A DNA stretch of 12,581 nucleotides from DAOUGC01 sp034429695 (GCA_034429695.1 DAOUGC010000065.1:1-12581); one strand, 5' to 3'; positions 1 to 6,898 are shown, counted from the stretch's first letter. Notes: generated from the sequence alone by a model not told the origin. Numbers and translations: made by a program.

Positions 1-1071
1 CCGGTCACCGGTTTGTTCCACGAATATGAGTTGAAACTGGCTGAACTGGTCCACCGGCTGATGCCAGCGGTGGAGATGTTCCGCATGTTGGGGTCTGGCA
101 CCGAGGGCGTCATGGCCGCCATCCGCGCTGCACGCACCTACACAAAGAAAAAGAAGATCATCAAAGTCGGTGGCGCTTACCACGGCTGGTCAGACTCGAT
201 GGTCTTTGGCCTGCACGTACCCGGCACGGGCCGTCTGGAAGCCAAGGGCATTCCGGCGGGGGCATCGTCCAACACACAGGAATTCTTCCCCAACGCGCTG
301 GGTGCGCTGCGCCGCCAGTTGATTTTCAACCGACTGACCGGCGGCACGGCTGCCGTGATTGTCGAACCGCTCGGCCCCGAAAGCGGCACCCGTCCGGTTC
401 CAGTTGACTTCAATCAGAAGGTGCGCGAGCTTTGTGATGAGTTCGGCGCGTTGTTGATCTTCGACGAGGTGGTCACTGGCTTCCGCCTGGGTCTGGGCGG
501 CGCGCAGGGCTACTTCAACGTCCGCCCCGACCTGACCGTGTTCGGCAAGTGCATCACCGGCGGTTACCCCATGGCGGGCGGTGTGGGTGGCCGCGCTGAT
601 GTGATCATGCGTTTTGCGGCTGGCATCGGCGGCGTGGGTGAGCGTGCCTACATCGGCGGCACGCTCTCAGCCAACCCGCTCTCGTGCGTGGCGGGTTACC
701 ATGCCCTGCTGGAGATGGAGCGCACCAACGCTCCGGTGATCGCCGGATGCGCCGGAGACCGCCTGACCCGCGGCTTGCAGCAGATCATTGACCGTCACGG
801 GCTGCCGTTTGTGGCGTACAATCAGGGTTCCATCGTCCATTTGGAGACATCGGCTGTCATGCTGCTGGACTTCCGCAACCCGTTGCGCCTGGCGCGCGAA
901 CTCAAACCACGCAAGCACATGATGGAAGAGATGGGCGCGGCTTACATGGCAAGCGGTCTGGTAACCCTGGCGGGCAGCCGCATGTACACCAGTATGGCAG
1001 ACACCGACGAGGTGATCGACGATGCCCTTACCCGCTTTGACCATGTCCTTTCCAGCGTGGAAGGGTTATAA
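1..1071 (+). CDS. Class III PLP-dependent aminotransferase, glutamate-1-semialdehyde aminomutase-like (5' end cut by window)
   Basis: The reading frame is open from base 1, so the true start lies outside; 356 codons are visible against about 430 in GSAM-type enzymes, leaving roughly 70-80 residues missing. The fold-type I aminotransferase marks are present. SGTEGVMAAIRAAR is the cofactor phosphate-binding segment, and AYHGWSD follows it. IFDEVVTGFR (about codon 155) carries the Asp that pairs with the pyridine nitrogen. The Lys of FGKCITGGYP (bases 547-549) should form the Schiff base. The stretch after the DEV motif (GGAQGYF, then PDLTVFGK) is close to HemL-type enzymes. No heme genes are adjacent: a sugar kinase starts 10 bases downstream and an MFS carrier follows. 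A role on an amino-sugar, amino-polyol or similar substrate is therefore more likely than tetrapyrrole synthesis. The substrate is not readable from sequence. Confidence is high for the family and low for the reaction. Confidence 0.9.
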   Translation, partial: PVTGLFHEYELKLAELVHRLMPAVEMFRMLGSGTEGVMAAIRAARTYTKKKKIIKVGGAYHGWSDSMVFGLHVPGTGRLEAKGIPAGASSNTQEFFPNALGALRRQLIFNRLTGGTAAVIVEPLGPESGTRPVPVDFNQKVRELCDEFGALLIFDEVVTGFRLGLGGAQGYFNVRPDLTVFGKCITGGYPMAGGVGGRADVIMRFAAGIGGVGERAYIGGTLSANPLSCVAGYHALLEMERTNAPVIAGCAGDRLTRGLQQIIDRHGLPFVAYNQGSIVHLETSAVMLLDFRNPLRLARELKPRKHMMEEMGAAYMASGLVTLAGSRMYTSMADTDEVIDDALTRFDHVLSSVEGL

Positions 1072-1081
1072 ACAACAACCC

Positions 1082-2662
1082 ATGCATACCCAAAACGATC
1101 CAGTCATTCTTTCTGTTGACCTGGGCACTTCTGGCATGAAGGTCGCCCTGATCACCGTGCACGGCTGCGTGCTCGGCTGGGAAAGTGAGCCGGTACAGTT
1201 GACCATCACCCCTGACGGCGGCGTCGAACAATCGCCGGAGGAATGGTGGCAGGCGTTTATCACCGCGGGCAGGCGTTTGCTTGCCCGCGGTTACACTTCA
1301 ACCGGCAACGTGCGCGCGGTGTGCTGCTCCACCCAGGGCGAAGGAACCATCCCGGTGGACCGCGATGGCAACGCGCTGATGAACTGCGTACTGTGGATGG
1401 ACATGCGTGGCGCGGCCTGCCTGAAAAAGCAATTCAAGGGTCTGGTCAACAAGGACGGCATGAGCCTGGCGTCCGTCCTGCGCTGGGTGTACAAGACCGG
1501 CGGCATGCCTTCCGCCACCGGCAAGGACCCTGCCGCTCACATGCTCTTGATCCGCGACCAATTCCCTGAAATCTACGAACGCACCCACAAGTTCCTCAAC
1601 GTGCTGGACTACCTCAACCTGCGCCTGACCGGGCGCATGGCGGCCACGTTTGATTCCATCCTCACGTCATGGGTCACCGACAACCGCGACCCCGACAACA
1701 TCCATTACGACCATGACCTGGTACGGCATAGCGGGATCGACGCTGACAAGCTGCCCGAGATCGTGCCTTGCACGGCTGTGCTGGGCCGTCTGCGCCCTGA
1801 GGTGGCTGGACAGCTCGGCCTGCCGGACGGCGTGCAGGTGGTGGCCGGAGCCATAGACAACACCGCGGCCGCCATCGGCGCGGGCGCCATTGAGGATTAC
1901 CGCCTGCATCTGTACATCGGCACGTCCTCCTGGATGACCGCCCACGTACCCTTTAAGAAGACCGATGTCTTCGCTTCGCTGGCGTCCCTGCCGTGCGCCG
2001 TGCCCGGGCGTTACCTGATGACCGCCCTGCAGGCAACCGCTGGCGGCAACCTCACCTTCCTGCGCGACCGGGTGATCTACAACAAGGATGAATTGCTGCA
2101 GGAAGCCAACGTGCCGGATATTTTCAAAGTGCTGGACCAGATCGCTGAACGCGTGCCCGCCGGAGCCAACGGCGTGATCTACACCCCGTGGATCTGGGGC
2201 GAGCGCGCGCCGGTGGAGGACAAGACCCTGCGCGCCGGGCTGTACAACCTCTCGCTGTACAACTCCCGCGAGGACATCATCCGCGCCTTTTTGGAAGGCA
2301 TCGCCTTCAACACCCGCTGGGTGTTGGGTCCGGTGGAGAAATTCCTGGGGCGCAAAACGGATTGCATCCATCTGGTGGGCGGCGGGGCGCAGTCTGACGT
2401 GTGGTGCCAGATCTTCGCCGACGTGATGAATGTGCCCATCCGGCAGGCGGTTGAACCGATCTGCGCCAATGCGCGTGGCGCGGCATGGATCGGTGCGGTG
2501 GGGCTGGGCGAGATCAGCTATCAACAGGTATCCGAACTGATCAACTTTAAACGCACCTACGAACCCCAGCCGCGCAACCGCGCCATATACGACCAGCGTT
2601 TTGAGATCTTCACCAATATCTATCACCAGATGAGCGGCATCTACCGCAAACTTAACGGCTAG
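1082..2662 (+). CDS. FGGY-family carbohydrate kinase, xylulokinase-like
   Basis: This 526-residue protein should transfer phosphate from ATP to a sugar or polyol in the cytosol. The N-terminal actin-like fold shows DLGTSGMK (residues 13-20), the first phosphate loop. WMDMR near residue 103 matches the WMDxR substrate-site motif of xylulokinases. AIDNTAAAIGAG near residue 258 carries the likely catalytic Asp. GTSSW (about 280) and GGGAQSDVW (about 433) belong to the second, nucleotide-binding domain. The length suits the family (about 500). I chose the ATG at 1082 because the homologous region begins just after it and the longer frame (from 1022) runs back into the aminotransferase. Its SD is weak: the nearest purine-rich run, GGAAGG at 1059-1064, is too distant, so translation may be coupled to the upstream gene. 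FGGY enzymes cannot be assigned a substrate by eye; the neighbouring aminotransferase and transporter suggest a shared pathway. Confidence 0.92.
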   Translation: MHTQNDPVILSVDLGTSGMKVALITVHGCVLGWESEPVQLTITPDGGVEQSPEEWWQAFITAGRRLLARGYTSTGNVRAVCCSTQGEGTIPVDRDGNALMNCVLWMDMRGAACLKKQFKGLVNKDGMSLASVLRWVYKTGGMPSATGKDPAAHMLLIRDQFPEIYERTHKFLNVLDYLNLRLTGRMAATFDSILTSWVTDNRDPDNIHYDHDLVRHSGIDADKLPEIVPCTAVLGRLRPEVAGQLGLPDGVQVVAGAIDNTAAAIGAGAIEDYRLHLYIGTSSWMTAHVPFKKTDVFASLASLPCAVPGRYLMTALQATAGGNLTFLRDRVIYNKDELLQEANVPDIFKVLDQIAERVPAGANGVIYTPWIWGERAPVEDKTLRAGLYNLSLYNSREDIIRAFLEGIAFNTRWVLGPVEKFLGRKTDCIHLVGGGAQSDVWCQIFADVMNVPIRQAVEPICANARGAAWIGAVGLGEISYQQVSELINFKRTYEPQPRNRAIYDQRFEIFTNIYHQMSGIYRKLNG

Positions 2663-2700
2663 AGGCCATTTTGTGATTGGCAAGCCCATTCTTCCTGCCT

Positions 2701-2706
2701 GGAGGT
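2701..2706 (+). promoter_or_regulatory. Ribosome binding site that sets the MFS carrier start
   Basis: GGAGGT sits 7 bases before the ATG at 2714. A longer frame using GTG at 2705 would begin inside this site, so the ATG at 2714 is preferred. Confidence 0.8.
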
Positions 2707-2713
2707 GTCACCC

Positions 2714-3973
2714 ATGACCAATTCCTCTCCAAACCCCACCGGTTACCGCCTGTACGGCTACCGCTGGGTGGTGCTGGCTGTATTCATGTTCATCAACCTC
2801 ACCATTCAGATCCTGTGGATCACCTACGCCCCCATCACCGGCATTGCCGCCAGCTTTTACGGCGTCACCGATCTCAAGATCGGGCTGCTGGCAATGACCT
2901 TCATGATGGCATTCATCCCGCTCTCATTGCCGGTCTCATGGGCCATTGATACCTACGGCTTTCACAAAACCGTTGGCATTGGCGCGGCCTTGATGGGCGT
3001 ATTTGGCATCCTGCGCGGGCTGGTGGGCGCCAACTACACCATGGTGCTGATCAGCACCATCGGCATCGCCGTGGCGCAGCCCTTCCTGCTCAATGCATGG
3101 ACCAAAGTGCCCGCCCAGTGGTTCGGCATTGAGGAACGCGCCACCGCCGTGGGTATGGTGACGCTCTCAAACCTGGTGGGCACCGCACTGGGCATGGTGC
3201 TCACCCCCATGCTGATCGAAAGCATGTCCATTCCCACCGTTCAATTGATCTTTGGCATTGCGGCGGCAGTCTCGGCGGTGCTGTTCATCTTTTTGGCGCG
3301 TGAGAAACCCGCCACCCCGCCCTGCCCTGCCGGACAGGAAGTACGCGCATTGATGCTGGACGGTTTGAAACACGCCCTGCGCATCAAGGACTTCTGGCTG
3401 TACCTGTTTGTCTCGTTCATTGGCATCGGCATCTTTAACGGAGTCACCACGTGGGTGGAAAACATCATCCGCCCGCGCGGGTTCACCCCGTCCGACGCTG
3501 GCACGCTGGGCGCATTGATGCTGGCGGGCGGCGTGATCGGCGCGGTGCTGATCCCACCCTTCTCAGACAAACAACGCCGGCGGGTGCCCTACATCCTGGC
3601 TGGCTTCCTGCTCTCCATCCCGTGGATGGTGGGCCTTGCCTACGCCACAACGCCGTGGTTGTTGTTTGCATCCGCGTTCCTGTTTGGCTTCTTCCTGGTC
3701 AGCACCAACCCAATTGGCATGCAGTACGCCGCCGAGATTACCAGTCCCACGCCGGAAGGCACATCCAACGGCTTGATCCAGTTGTTCGGGCAGGCATCGG
3801 TGGTGTTTGTCTACATCATGGAGGCGCTCAAAACGCCGGACGGCGCCTTCACCCCGGCGCTGCTTCTGGCGGTCGGGCTGCTGGTGGTCAGCGCCGGGCT
3901 GATCATCGGCATGAAGGACATTGGCGCAAAGAAAGCGTCCCCACCGGAACCGCAAAGCGCGCCGGTAAAATAA
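2714..3973 (+). CDS. MFS transporter resembling the FLVCR/SLC49 family
   Basis: This is a 419-residue polytopic membrane protein with about 12 hydrophobic helices, a soluble loop in the middle (around residues 200-225, rich in Pro and charge) and a short polar C-terminus. Several patches resemble the SLC49 (FLVCR) branch of the major facilitator superfamily: WITYAPITG and ASFYGV in helix 1 and the following loop, SWAIDTYGFHKT at the loop 2-3 signature, and QWFGIEERATAVG before helix 5. Mammalian FLVCR proteins are reported to carry choline, ethanolamine or heme; bacterial members are mostly uncharacterised. The gene follows the kinase by 51 bases on the same strand and ends at a strong terminator, so it probably moves the substrate or product of the aminotransferase and kinase. 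The MFS call is firm; the SLC49 assignment comes from pattern recall and is moderate. Confidence 0.88.
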   Translation: MTNSSPNPTGYRLYGYRWVVLAVFMFINLTIQILWITYAPITGIAASFYGVTDLKIGLLAMTFMMAFIPLSLPVSWAIDTYGFHKTVGIGAALMGVFGILRGLVGANYTMVLISTIGIAVAQPFLLNAWTKVPAQWFGIEERATAVGMVTLSNLVGTALGMVLTPMLIESMSIPTVQLIFGIAAAVSAVLFIFLAREKPATPPCPAGQEVRALMLDGLKHALRIKDFWLYLFVSFIGIGIFNGVTTWVENIIRPRGFTPSDAGTLGALMLAGGVIGAVLIPPFSDKQRRRVPYILAGFLLSIPWMVGLAYATTPWLLFASAFLFGFFLVSTNPIGMQYAAEITSPTPEGTSNGLIQLFGQASVVFVYIMEALKTPDGAFTPALLLAVGLLVVSAGLIIGMKDIGAKKASPPEPQSAPVK

Positions 3974-3985
3974 CCTGAACCATTC

Positions 3986-4021
3986 AATCAAAACCGCCCC
4001 TGACATGGGGCGGTCTTGATT
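3986..4021. terminator. Bidirectional intrinsic terminator between convergent genes
   Basis: An inverted repeat pairs ACCGCCCC (3993-4000) with GGGGCGGT (4007-4014) around a 6-base loop. After one A:C mismatch the stem continues with AATCAA (3986-3991) pairing TTGATT (4016-4021). The flanks are A/T-rich on both sides, so it can stop the MFS operon on the plus strand and the ABC exporter on the minus strand. The exporter stop codon (4022-4024) directly abuts it. Confidence 0.9.
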
Positions 4022-5761
4022 TCACCCCACCTCAAATTGCAATCCGTGGAATTTGGCGTACACACCCTCCAGCGCGATCAGCTCGTCATGGCTGCCCTGC
4101 TCTTCAATGCCATTTTCGGTTAACACCAGAATGCGCTTTGCATTGCGAATGGTGGACAGCCGGTGTGCAATCACAATGGCTGTACGTCCCTGCGCCAGGC
4201 TTTCCAGCGATTCCTGCACCACCCGCTCGCTCTCGGTATCCAGCGAACTGGTGGCTTCATCAAGGATCAACACCGGCGGATCTTTGAGGAACACGCGCGC
4301 AATGCTCAAGCGCTGCTTTTGCCCGCCAGACAGCGATACACCGCGCTGCCCGATGTCAGTGGCATACCCGTTCGGCAGGCTCATGATGAATTCATGCGCG
4401 TTGGCTTTGCGCGCCGCAGCAATGATCTCTTCCATACTGGCGCCCGGCTTGCCGTAACGAATGTTCTCCAGCACGCTGCCGGCAAACAGATATACGTCCT
4501 GCTGCACCACGCCCACGTTACGGCGCAGCGACGCCAGGGTCACATCACGCACATCCAGCCCATCCATCAGTACCTGCCCCTCGCTGACCTCGTAAAAACG
4601 CGGGATCAGCGAACACAGCGTGGTCTTGCCAACGCCGGAAGTTCCCACCAGCGCAATATACTCGCCCGGATGCACTTTCAAGGAAAGATCCTTGAACACA
4701 TATTCACGGTCTTCCTGATAGCGAAAAGCAACATCCCTGAACTCAATCTCTCCGCGCACGCGCGCCAGCTCCACCGCCCCCTGCGCTTCTGTGATCTCTG
4801 GTTGCATTTCAATGATTTCCGCGAAACGTTGAAAACCGGTGATGCCTTCCTGAAACTGCTGGGTCATGTGCGACAGCCTTTGCACCGGCTCGATCAGATA
4901 CCCGATGTATAACAAATAGGTGATCAGGTCTGCCAGATCCAACCGGGTATTGAGAATGGCGACGCCACCAAACACTACCACGCTCAGCAGGATCAGTTCC
5001 CCGATGAGAATAATCCCCTGCCACAGGGTGGTCTCCTTTTTGTACGTATCCGTGCGGCTGACCAGAAAACGGTCATTCTCCCGCTGGAATTTCTCCAGCT
5101 CGACCGGCTCATTGGCAAACGATTTGACCACCCGAATACCCGCCAGGCTGTCCTCCACCTGTGCATTGACATCGCCGATGCGTTCAAGGTTGCGTCGAAA
5201 GGCGCTGTTCATCTGCCGACTGAGAATCAGCGAGAAGCCCACCGCAACGGGCAAAAACGCAAACACGATCAAGGTCAGTTGAACATTGATGCCCAGCAGC
5301 ACAAGGAACGCACCCACAAAGCGCACGGTGTAAATGGCGTAATCCTCCGGTCCGTGGTGGTACAGCTCTGCCAGGTTCAACAGGTCATTGGTGATGCGCG
5401 ACATCAACTGGCCGGTGCGCTGTCCGTCAAAAAAGCGCAGGGGCATCCTCTCCAGATGCTCAAAAAGCTCGAAACGCATGTCGCGTTCCATCATCGCGCC
5501 CATGGCATGACCGCGGTAATCCACAAAATAATTGGCGGCAGCCTGCACGATCACCAGCACCAGCAGCGCCGCTCCCATGCGGTATATACCGGCAGCGGTG
5601 GCAGTGCCGCCCTCCAGCAGATTCTTGGTGATATAACGCACCCCCAGCGGAAACATCAGCGCAGTGGCGGCACACAGAAAAGCGCACACCATCAAAACGG
5701 CGAACAGACGCCGGTAAGGCTTGTAGTAAGACAAAAGTTTTTTGATACGGGCTTTGGTCAA
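4022..5761 (-). CDS. Homodimer-type ABC exporter (half transporter: membrane domain fused to ATPase), multidrug/lipid class
   Basis: This 579-residue half transporter has six predicted helices in about residues 1-310, then a nucleotide-binding domain. Walker A is GTSGVGKTT (about 368-376), the Q-loop is VGVVQQD, the signature is LSGGQKQR (about 475), Walker B is VLILDEATSSLD (about 497) with its catalytic Glu intact, and the switch His lies in IAHRLST (about 530). A complete single ATPase site set and the lack of a partner half nearby suggest a homodimer of the MsbA/LmrA/BmrA kind, moving drugs or lipids out across the inner membrane. The start is TTG at 5761, supported by GGAGA (5769-5773) seven bases upstream; no ATG is available near it. 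It is transcribed alone: promoter at 6038-6066, terminator at 3986-4021. The leader carries a small ORF and an intrinsic terminator, suggesting antibiotic-controlled attenuation. Substrate unknown. Confidence 0.95.
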   Translation of the reverse strand: MTKARIKKLLSYYKPYRRLFAVLMVCAFLCAATALMFPLGVRYITKNLLEGGTATAAGIYRMGAALLVLVIVQAAANYFVDYRGHAMGAMMERDMRFELFEHLERMPLRFFDGQRTGQLMSRITNDLLNLAELYHHGPEDYAIYTVRFVGAFLVLLGINVQLTLIVFAFLPVAVGFSLILSRQMNSAFRRNLERIGDVNAQVEDSLAGIRVVKSFANEPVELEKFQRENDRFLVSRTDTYKKETTLWQGIILIGELILLSVVVFGGVAILNTRLDLADLITYLLYIGYLIEPVQRLSHMTQQFQEGITGFQRFAEIIEMQPEITEAQGAVELARVRGEIEFRDVAFRYQEDREYVFKDLSLKVHPGEYIALVGTSGVGKTTLCSLIPRFYEVSEGQVLMDGLDVRDVTLASLRRNVGVVQQDVYLFAGSVLENIRYGKPGASMEEIIAAARKANAHEFIMSLPNGYATDIGQRGVSLSGGQKQRLSIARVFLKDPPVLILDEATSSLDTESERVVQESLESLAQGRTAIVIAHRLSTIRNAKRILVLTENGIEEQGSHDELIALEGVYAKFHGLQFEVG

Positions 5762-5768
5762 GGACTAT

Positions 5769-5773
5769 TCTCC
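5769..5773 (-). promoter_or_regulatory. Ribosome binding site deciding the TTG start of the ABC exporter
   Basis: On the minus strand GGAGA lies seven bases before TTG at 5761. There is no ATG or GTG between this site and the conserved N-terminal region, so a TTG start is the best-supported choice. Confidence 0.7.
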
Positions 5774-5792
5774 AGTACAAGGCGTAATCACA

Positions 5793-5828
5793 AAGCCGCG
5801 AGGGTGAAATCTCTCACCGGCGCGGCTT
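5793..5828 (-). promoter_or_regulatory. Stable leader hairpin just upstream of the exporter start
   Basis: AAGCCGCG and CGCGGCTT (5793-5800 with 5821-5828) form an 8-bp GC-rich stem. After a 2x2 internal loop, GGTGA (5803-5807) pairs with TCACC (5814-5818). In the RNA it ends about 20 nt before the SD and is followed by the weak U-run UUUGUGAUU. It could be a second, weaker terminator, an RNA-stability element or a translation control element. The structure is clear; the function is inferred. Confidence 0.55.
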
Positions 5829-5853
5829 GACAGGGTATTTTCCGAAGATCTGG

Positions 5854-5889
5854 AAAACAAAAACCACGGAGCGCAAGCGCAACCGTGGT
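5854..5889 (-). terminator. Intrinsic terminator inside the exporter leader (attenuator)
   Basis: Read on the minus strand, ACCACGG (5889-5883) pairs with CCGTGGT (5869-5863). An inner GCG/CGC stem lies within the 13-base centre, and the U-tract UUUUGUUUU (5862-5854) follows at once. It lies about 54 bases after the stop of the 12-codon leader ORF and 92 bases before the exporter TTG, with no complete gene to terminate. That position is expected for a transcription attenuator controlling the ABC exporter. Confidence 0.8.
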
Positions 5890-5942
5890 CTGATGTTTCT
5901 ATTTACTGGAAAACGAAAAGGGTATGCAGTCTACGGATGCAC

Positions 5943-5981
5943 TCACAGGACAGGCGATATTCTTTTTACCCTGGCTGCCAT
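5943..5981 (-). CDS. Leader peptide of 12 residues upstream of the ABC exporter
   Basis: On the minus strand a near-perfect SD (AAGGAGGTG, 5997-5989) stands nine bases, counted from the AGGAGG core, before an ATG that opens a 12-codon frame: MAARVKRISPVL, stop TGA. The SD is the best in the window, far better than that of the exporter itself. This suits a frame whose translation is the sensor. The peptide has Arg4-Val5-Lys6-Arg7, which fits the +X+ arrangement known to stall macrolide-bound ribosomes. The codons AGG-GTA (5972-5967) can base-pair with TACCCT downstream in the leader, so ribosome position would alter RNA folding. It lies between the promoter and the terminator at 5854-5889. It is too short to judge by coding statistics, so confidence rests on SD quality and layout. 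Confidence 0.65.
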   Translation of the reverse strand: MAARVKRISPVL

Positions 5982-6008
5982 GTGATTGCACCTCCTTCTT
6001 CGAGTATC

Positions 6009-6030
6009 GCTGGGAACTGCATGACCCAGC
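6009..6030 (-). promoter_or_regulatory. 5'-terminal hairpin of the exporter leader RNA
   Basis: GCTGGG and CCCAGC (arms 6025-6030 and 6009-6014) close a 10-base loop at about the first transcribed bases. The loop contains ATGCAGT on the minus strand, complementary over 7 bases to ACTGCAT at 5930-5924, downstream of the leader ORF. A loop-to-leader tertiary contact is possible. A 5' hairpin may also protect the RNA from decay. Confidence 0.5.
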
Positions 6031-6037
6031 CACAATT

Positions 6038-6066
6038 AATGTAACAGGAAGAGCAACTATTGTCAA
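6038..6066 (-). promoter_or_regulatory. Sigma-70-type promoter of the ABC exporter leader
   Basis: On the minus strand a perfect -35 TTGACA (6066-6061) is followed by a 17-base spacer and a -10 TACATT (6043-6038). The -10 is preceded by TG-N (TGT), an extended -10. Transcription should begin near 6031, placing the 5' hairpin, the leader ORF and the attenuator in the transcript. It lies after the stop of the upstream permease gene (6109), so the exporter need not depend on that operon. Confidence 0.8.
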
Positions 6067-6108
6067 GAAATCCCCAACCTTTCAATACCTCCTACCAATC
6101 CATTATTT

Positions 6109-6885
6109 TTAGTACACATCCCGGGTGACAAAGTCCCAGCAGGCAAGCCCACCCACCAGCAGCGCGCCGCCCAGCGCAACAGGCATTGAAGCCTGCCAGT
6201 CGCCATAAATTTGCACGGGCATTGCCCACGGCGAAAGCGACACCCTGCCGTATAGATATGAGCCGATTAAAAACAGGTTGGAAACTGTGGCAATAAACCC
6301 GAGGGTGAGCGAAGCCAGAAAACCAGGCCAGCGCAGGCTGATCCACAGATGGATCGACACCATCAACAGCGATAGCGCCCAGCTAATCAACGTCACCGAA
6401 AGAGCCTCACCCAGTGGGATCGGCAACCCCATGCCCAACTCTGGCCGCAGCAGGTTGACCAGCACTCCGCCCATCAGGTTGGCGGCCATAAACACCATGT
6501 TGCTCAACAGCAACATTCCGGCCAGCACGATCCATTTTCCACCAAAAGCCGCCTGACGCGAAATCGGCAACGCCAGCAGCATCTTCCACGCTTTGGTCTG
6601 GTGATCGGTATGGGCAACCAGCGCGCTGATAATCGCAACCACCATCGGCAGGGCAAAGATGGTCCACAGCCGGAAAGTGTATCGAAAGAATAGTGACCAT
6701 GGAGACAGCGTAATACCTTCTTCCATCTGTGGTCCCAGACCAGTTTGCAGGGCGGAAGCCACATTGGCAAAAGTGGGCAGCAGCGGAATGACCAGCGCCA
6801 CGCTCAATGCCAGACTTCGTTTCATTTTCAATGTTTCAGCCCACACACCGCGCATCAATAATCCAGGTAAAGATCGGACGGTCAT
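6109..6885 (-). CDS. ABC-2 type permease, lantibiotic-immunity class (second subunit)
   Basis: This 258-residue membrane protein has about six hydrophobic helices and no ATPase motifs. It starts with the AE-x-LKMKRS pattern typical of ABC-2 permeases of the LanE/LanG and BcrB kind. HTDHQTKAWKMLLALP between helices 2 and 3 is the cytosolic coupling region typical of this class. The C-terminus CWDFVTRDVY matches CLDFVNRDV in the neighbouring permease, so the two are paralogues and probably form a heterodimer driven by the ATPase encoded at 7661-8575. ATG at 6885 is preferred to GTG at 6894 because the GTG overlaps the SD AGGAG (6898-6894), which is eight bases from the ATG. The SD also overlaps the upstream stop codon, implying coupled translation. 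Likely role: removing a cell-envelope peptide antibiotic from the membrane. No clear terminator follows the gene. Confidence 0.85.
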   Translation of the reverse strand: MTVRSLPGLLMRGVWAETLKMKRSLALSVALVIPLLPTFANVASALQTGLGPQMEEGITLSPWSLFFRYTFRLWTIFALPMVVAIISALVAHTDHQTKAWKMLLALPISRQAAFGGKWIVLAGMLLLSNMVFMAANLMGGVLVNLLRPELGMGLPIPLGEALSVTLISWALSLLMVSIHLWISLRWPGFLASLTLGFIATVSNLFLIGSYLYGRVSLSPWAMPVQIYGDWQASMPVALGGALLVGGLACWDFVTRDVY

Positions 6886-6893
6886 GATGGTCA

Positions 6894-6898
6894 CTCCT
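6894..6898 (-). promoter_or_regulatory. Ribosome binding site overlapping the upstream stop and fixing the permease start
   Basis: On the minus strand AGGAG overlaps the TAG stop of the upstream permease gene (6899-6897) and lies eight bases before ATG 6885, arguing against the GTG at 6894. Confidence 0.75.

Noticed and set aside
1667..2689. Long minus-strand open frame (340 codons) opposite the FGGY kinase
   Set aside because: It is the mirror of a well-supported kinase gene in GC-rich sequence; its translation has no recognisable motif and is rich in His, Gly and Arg, as antisense frames often are.
4163..4912. Plus-strand open frame (249 codons) opposite the ABC exporter ATPase domain
   Set aside because: It is antisense to intact Walker and signature motifs, has no SD or family signal and is rich in His, Gln and Arg.
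5924..5981. Local TGCA/TGCA stem after the leader ORF as the antiterminator
   Set aside because: It is only about 4-5 bp with a G-U pair and does not overlap the terminator arms, so it cannot act as an antiterminator by itself.
5762..6066. T-box or metabolite riboswitch in the exporter leader
   Set aside because: The conserved T-box antiterminator bulge sequence and specifier-stem layout are absent, and I recognise no common riboswitch core. The short ORF with excellent SD plus terminator explains the leader better.
6067..6108. AGGAGG near 6094 followed by a TTG, possible start of another small frame before the exporter promoter
   Set aside because: The spacing to the TTG is only two bases, the frame would read through the -35 and -10, and it shows no coding signal.
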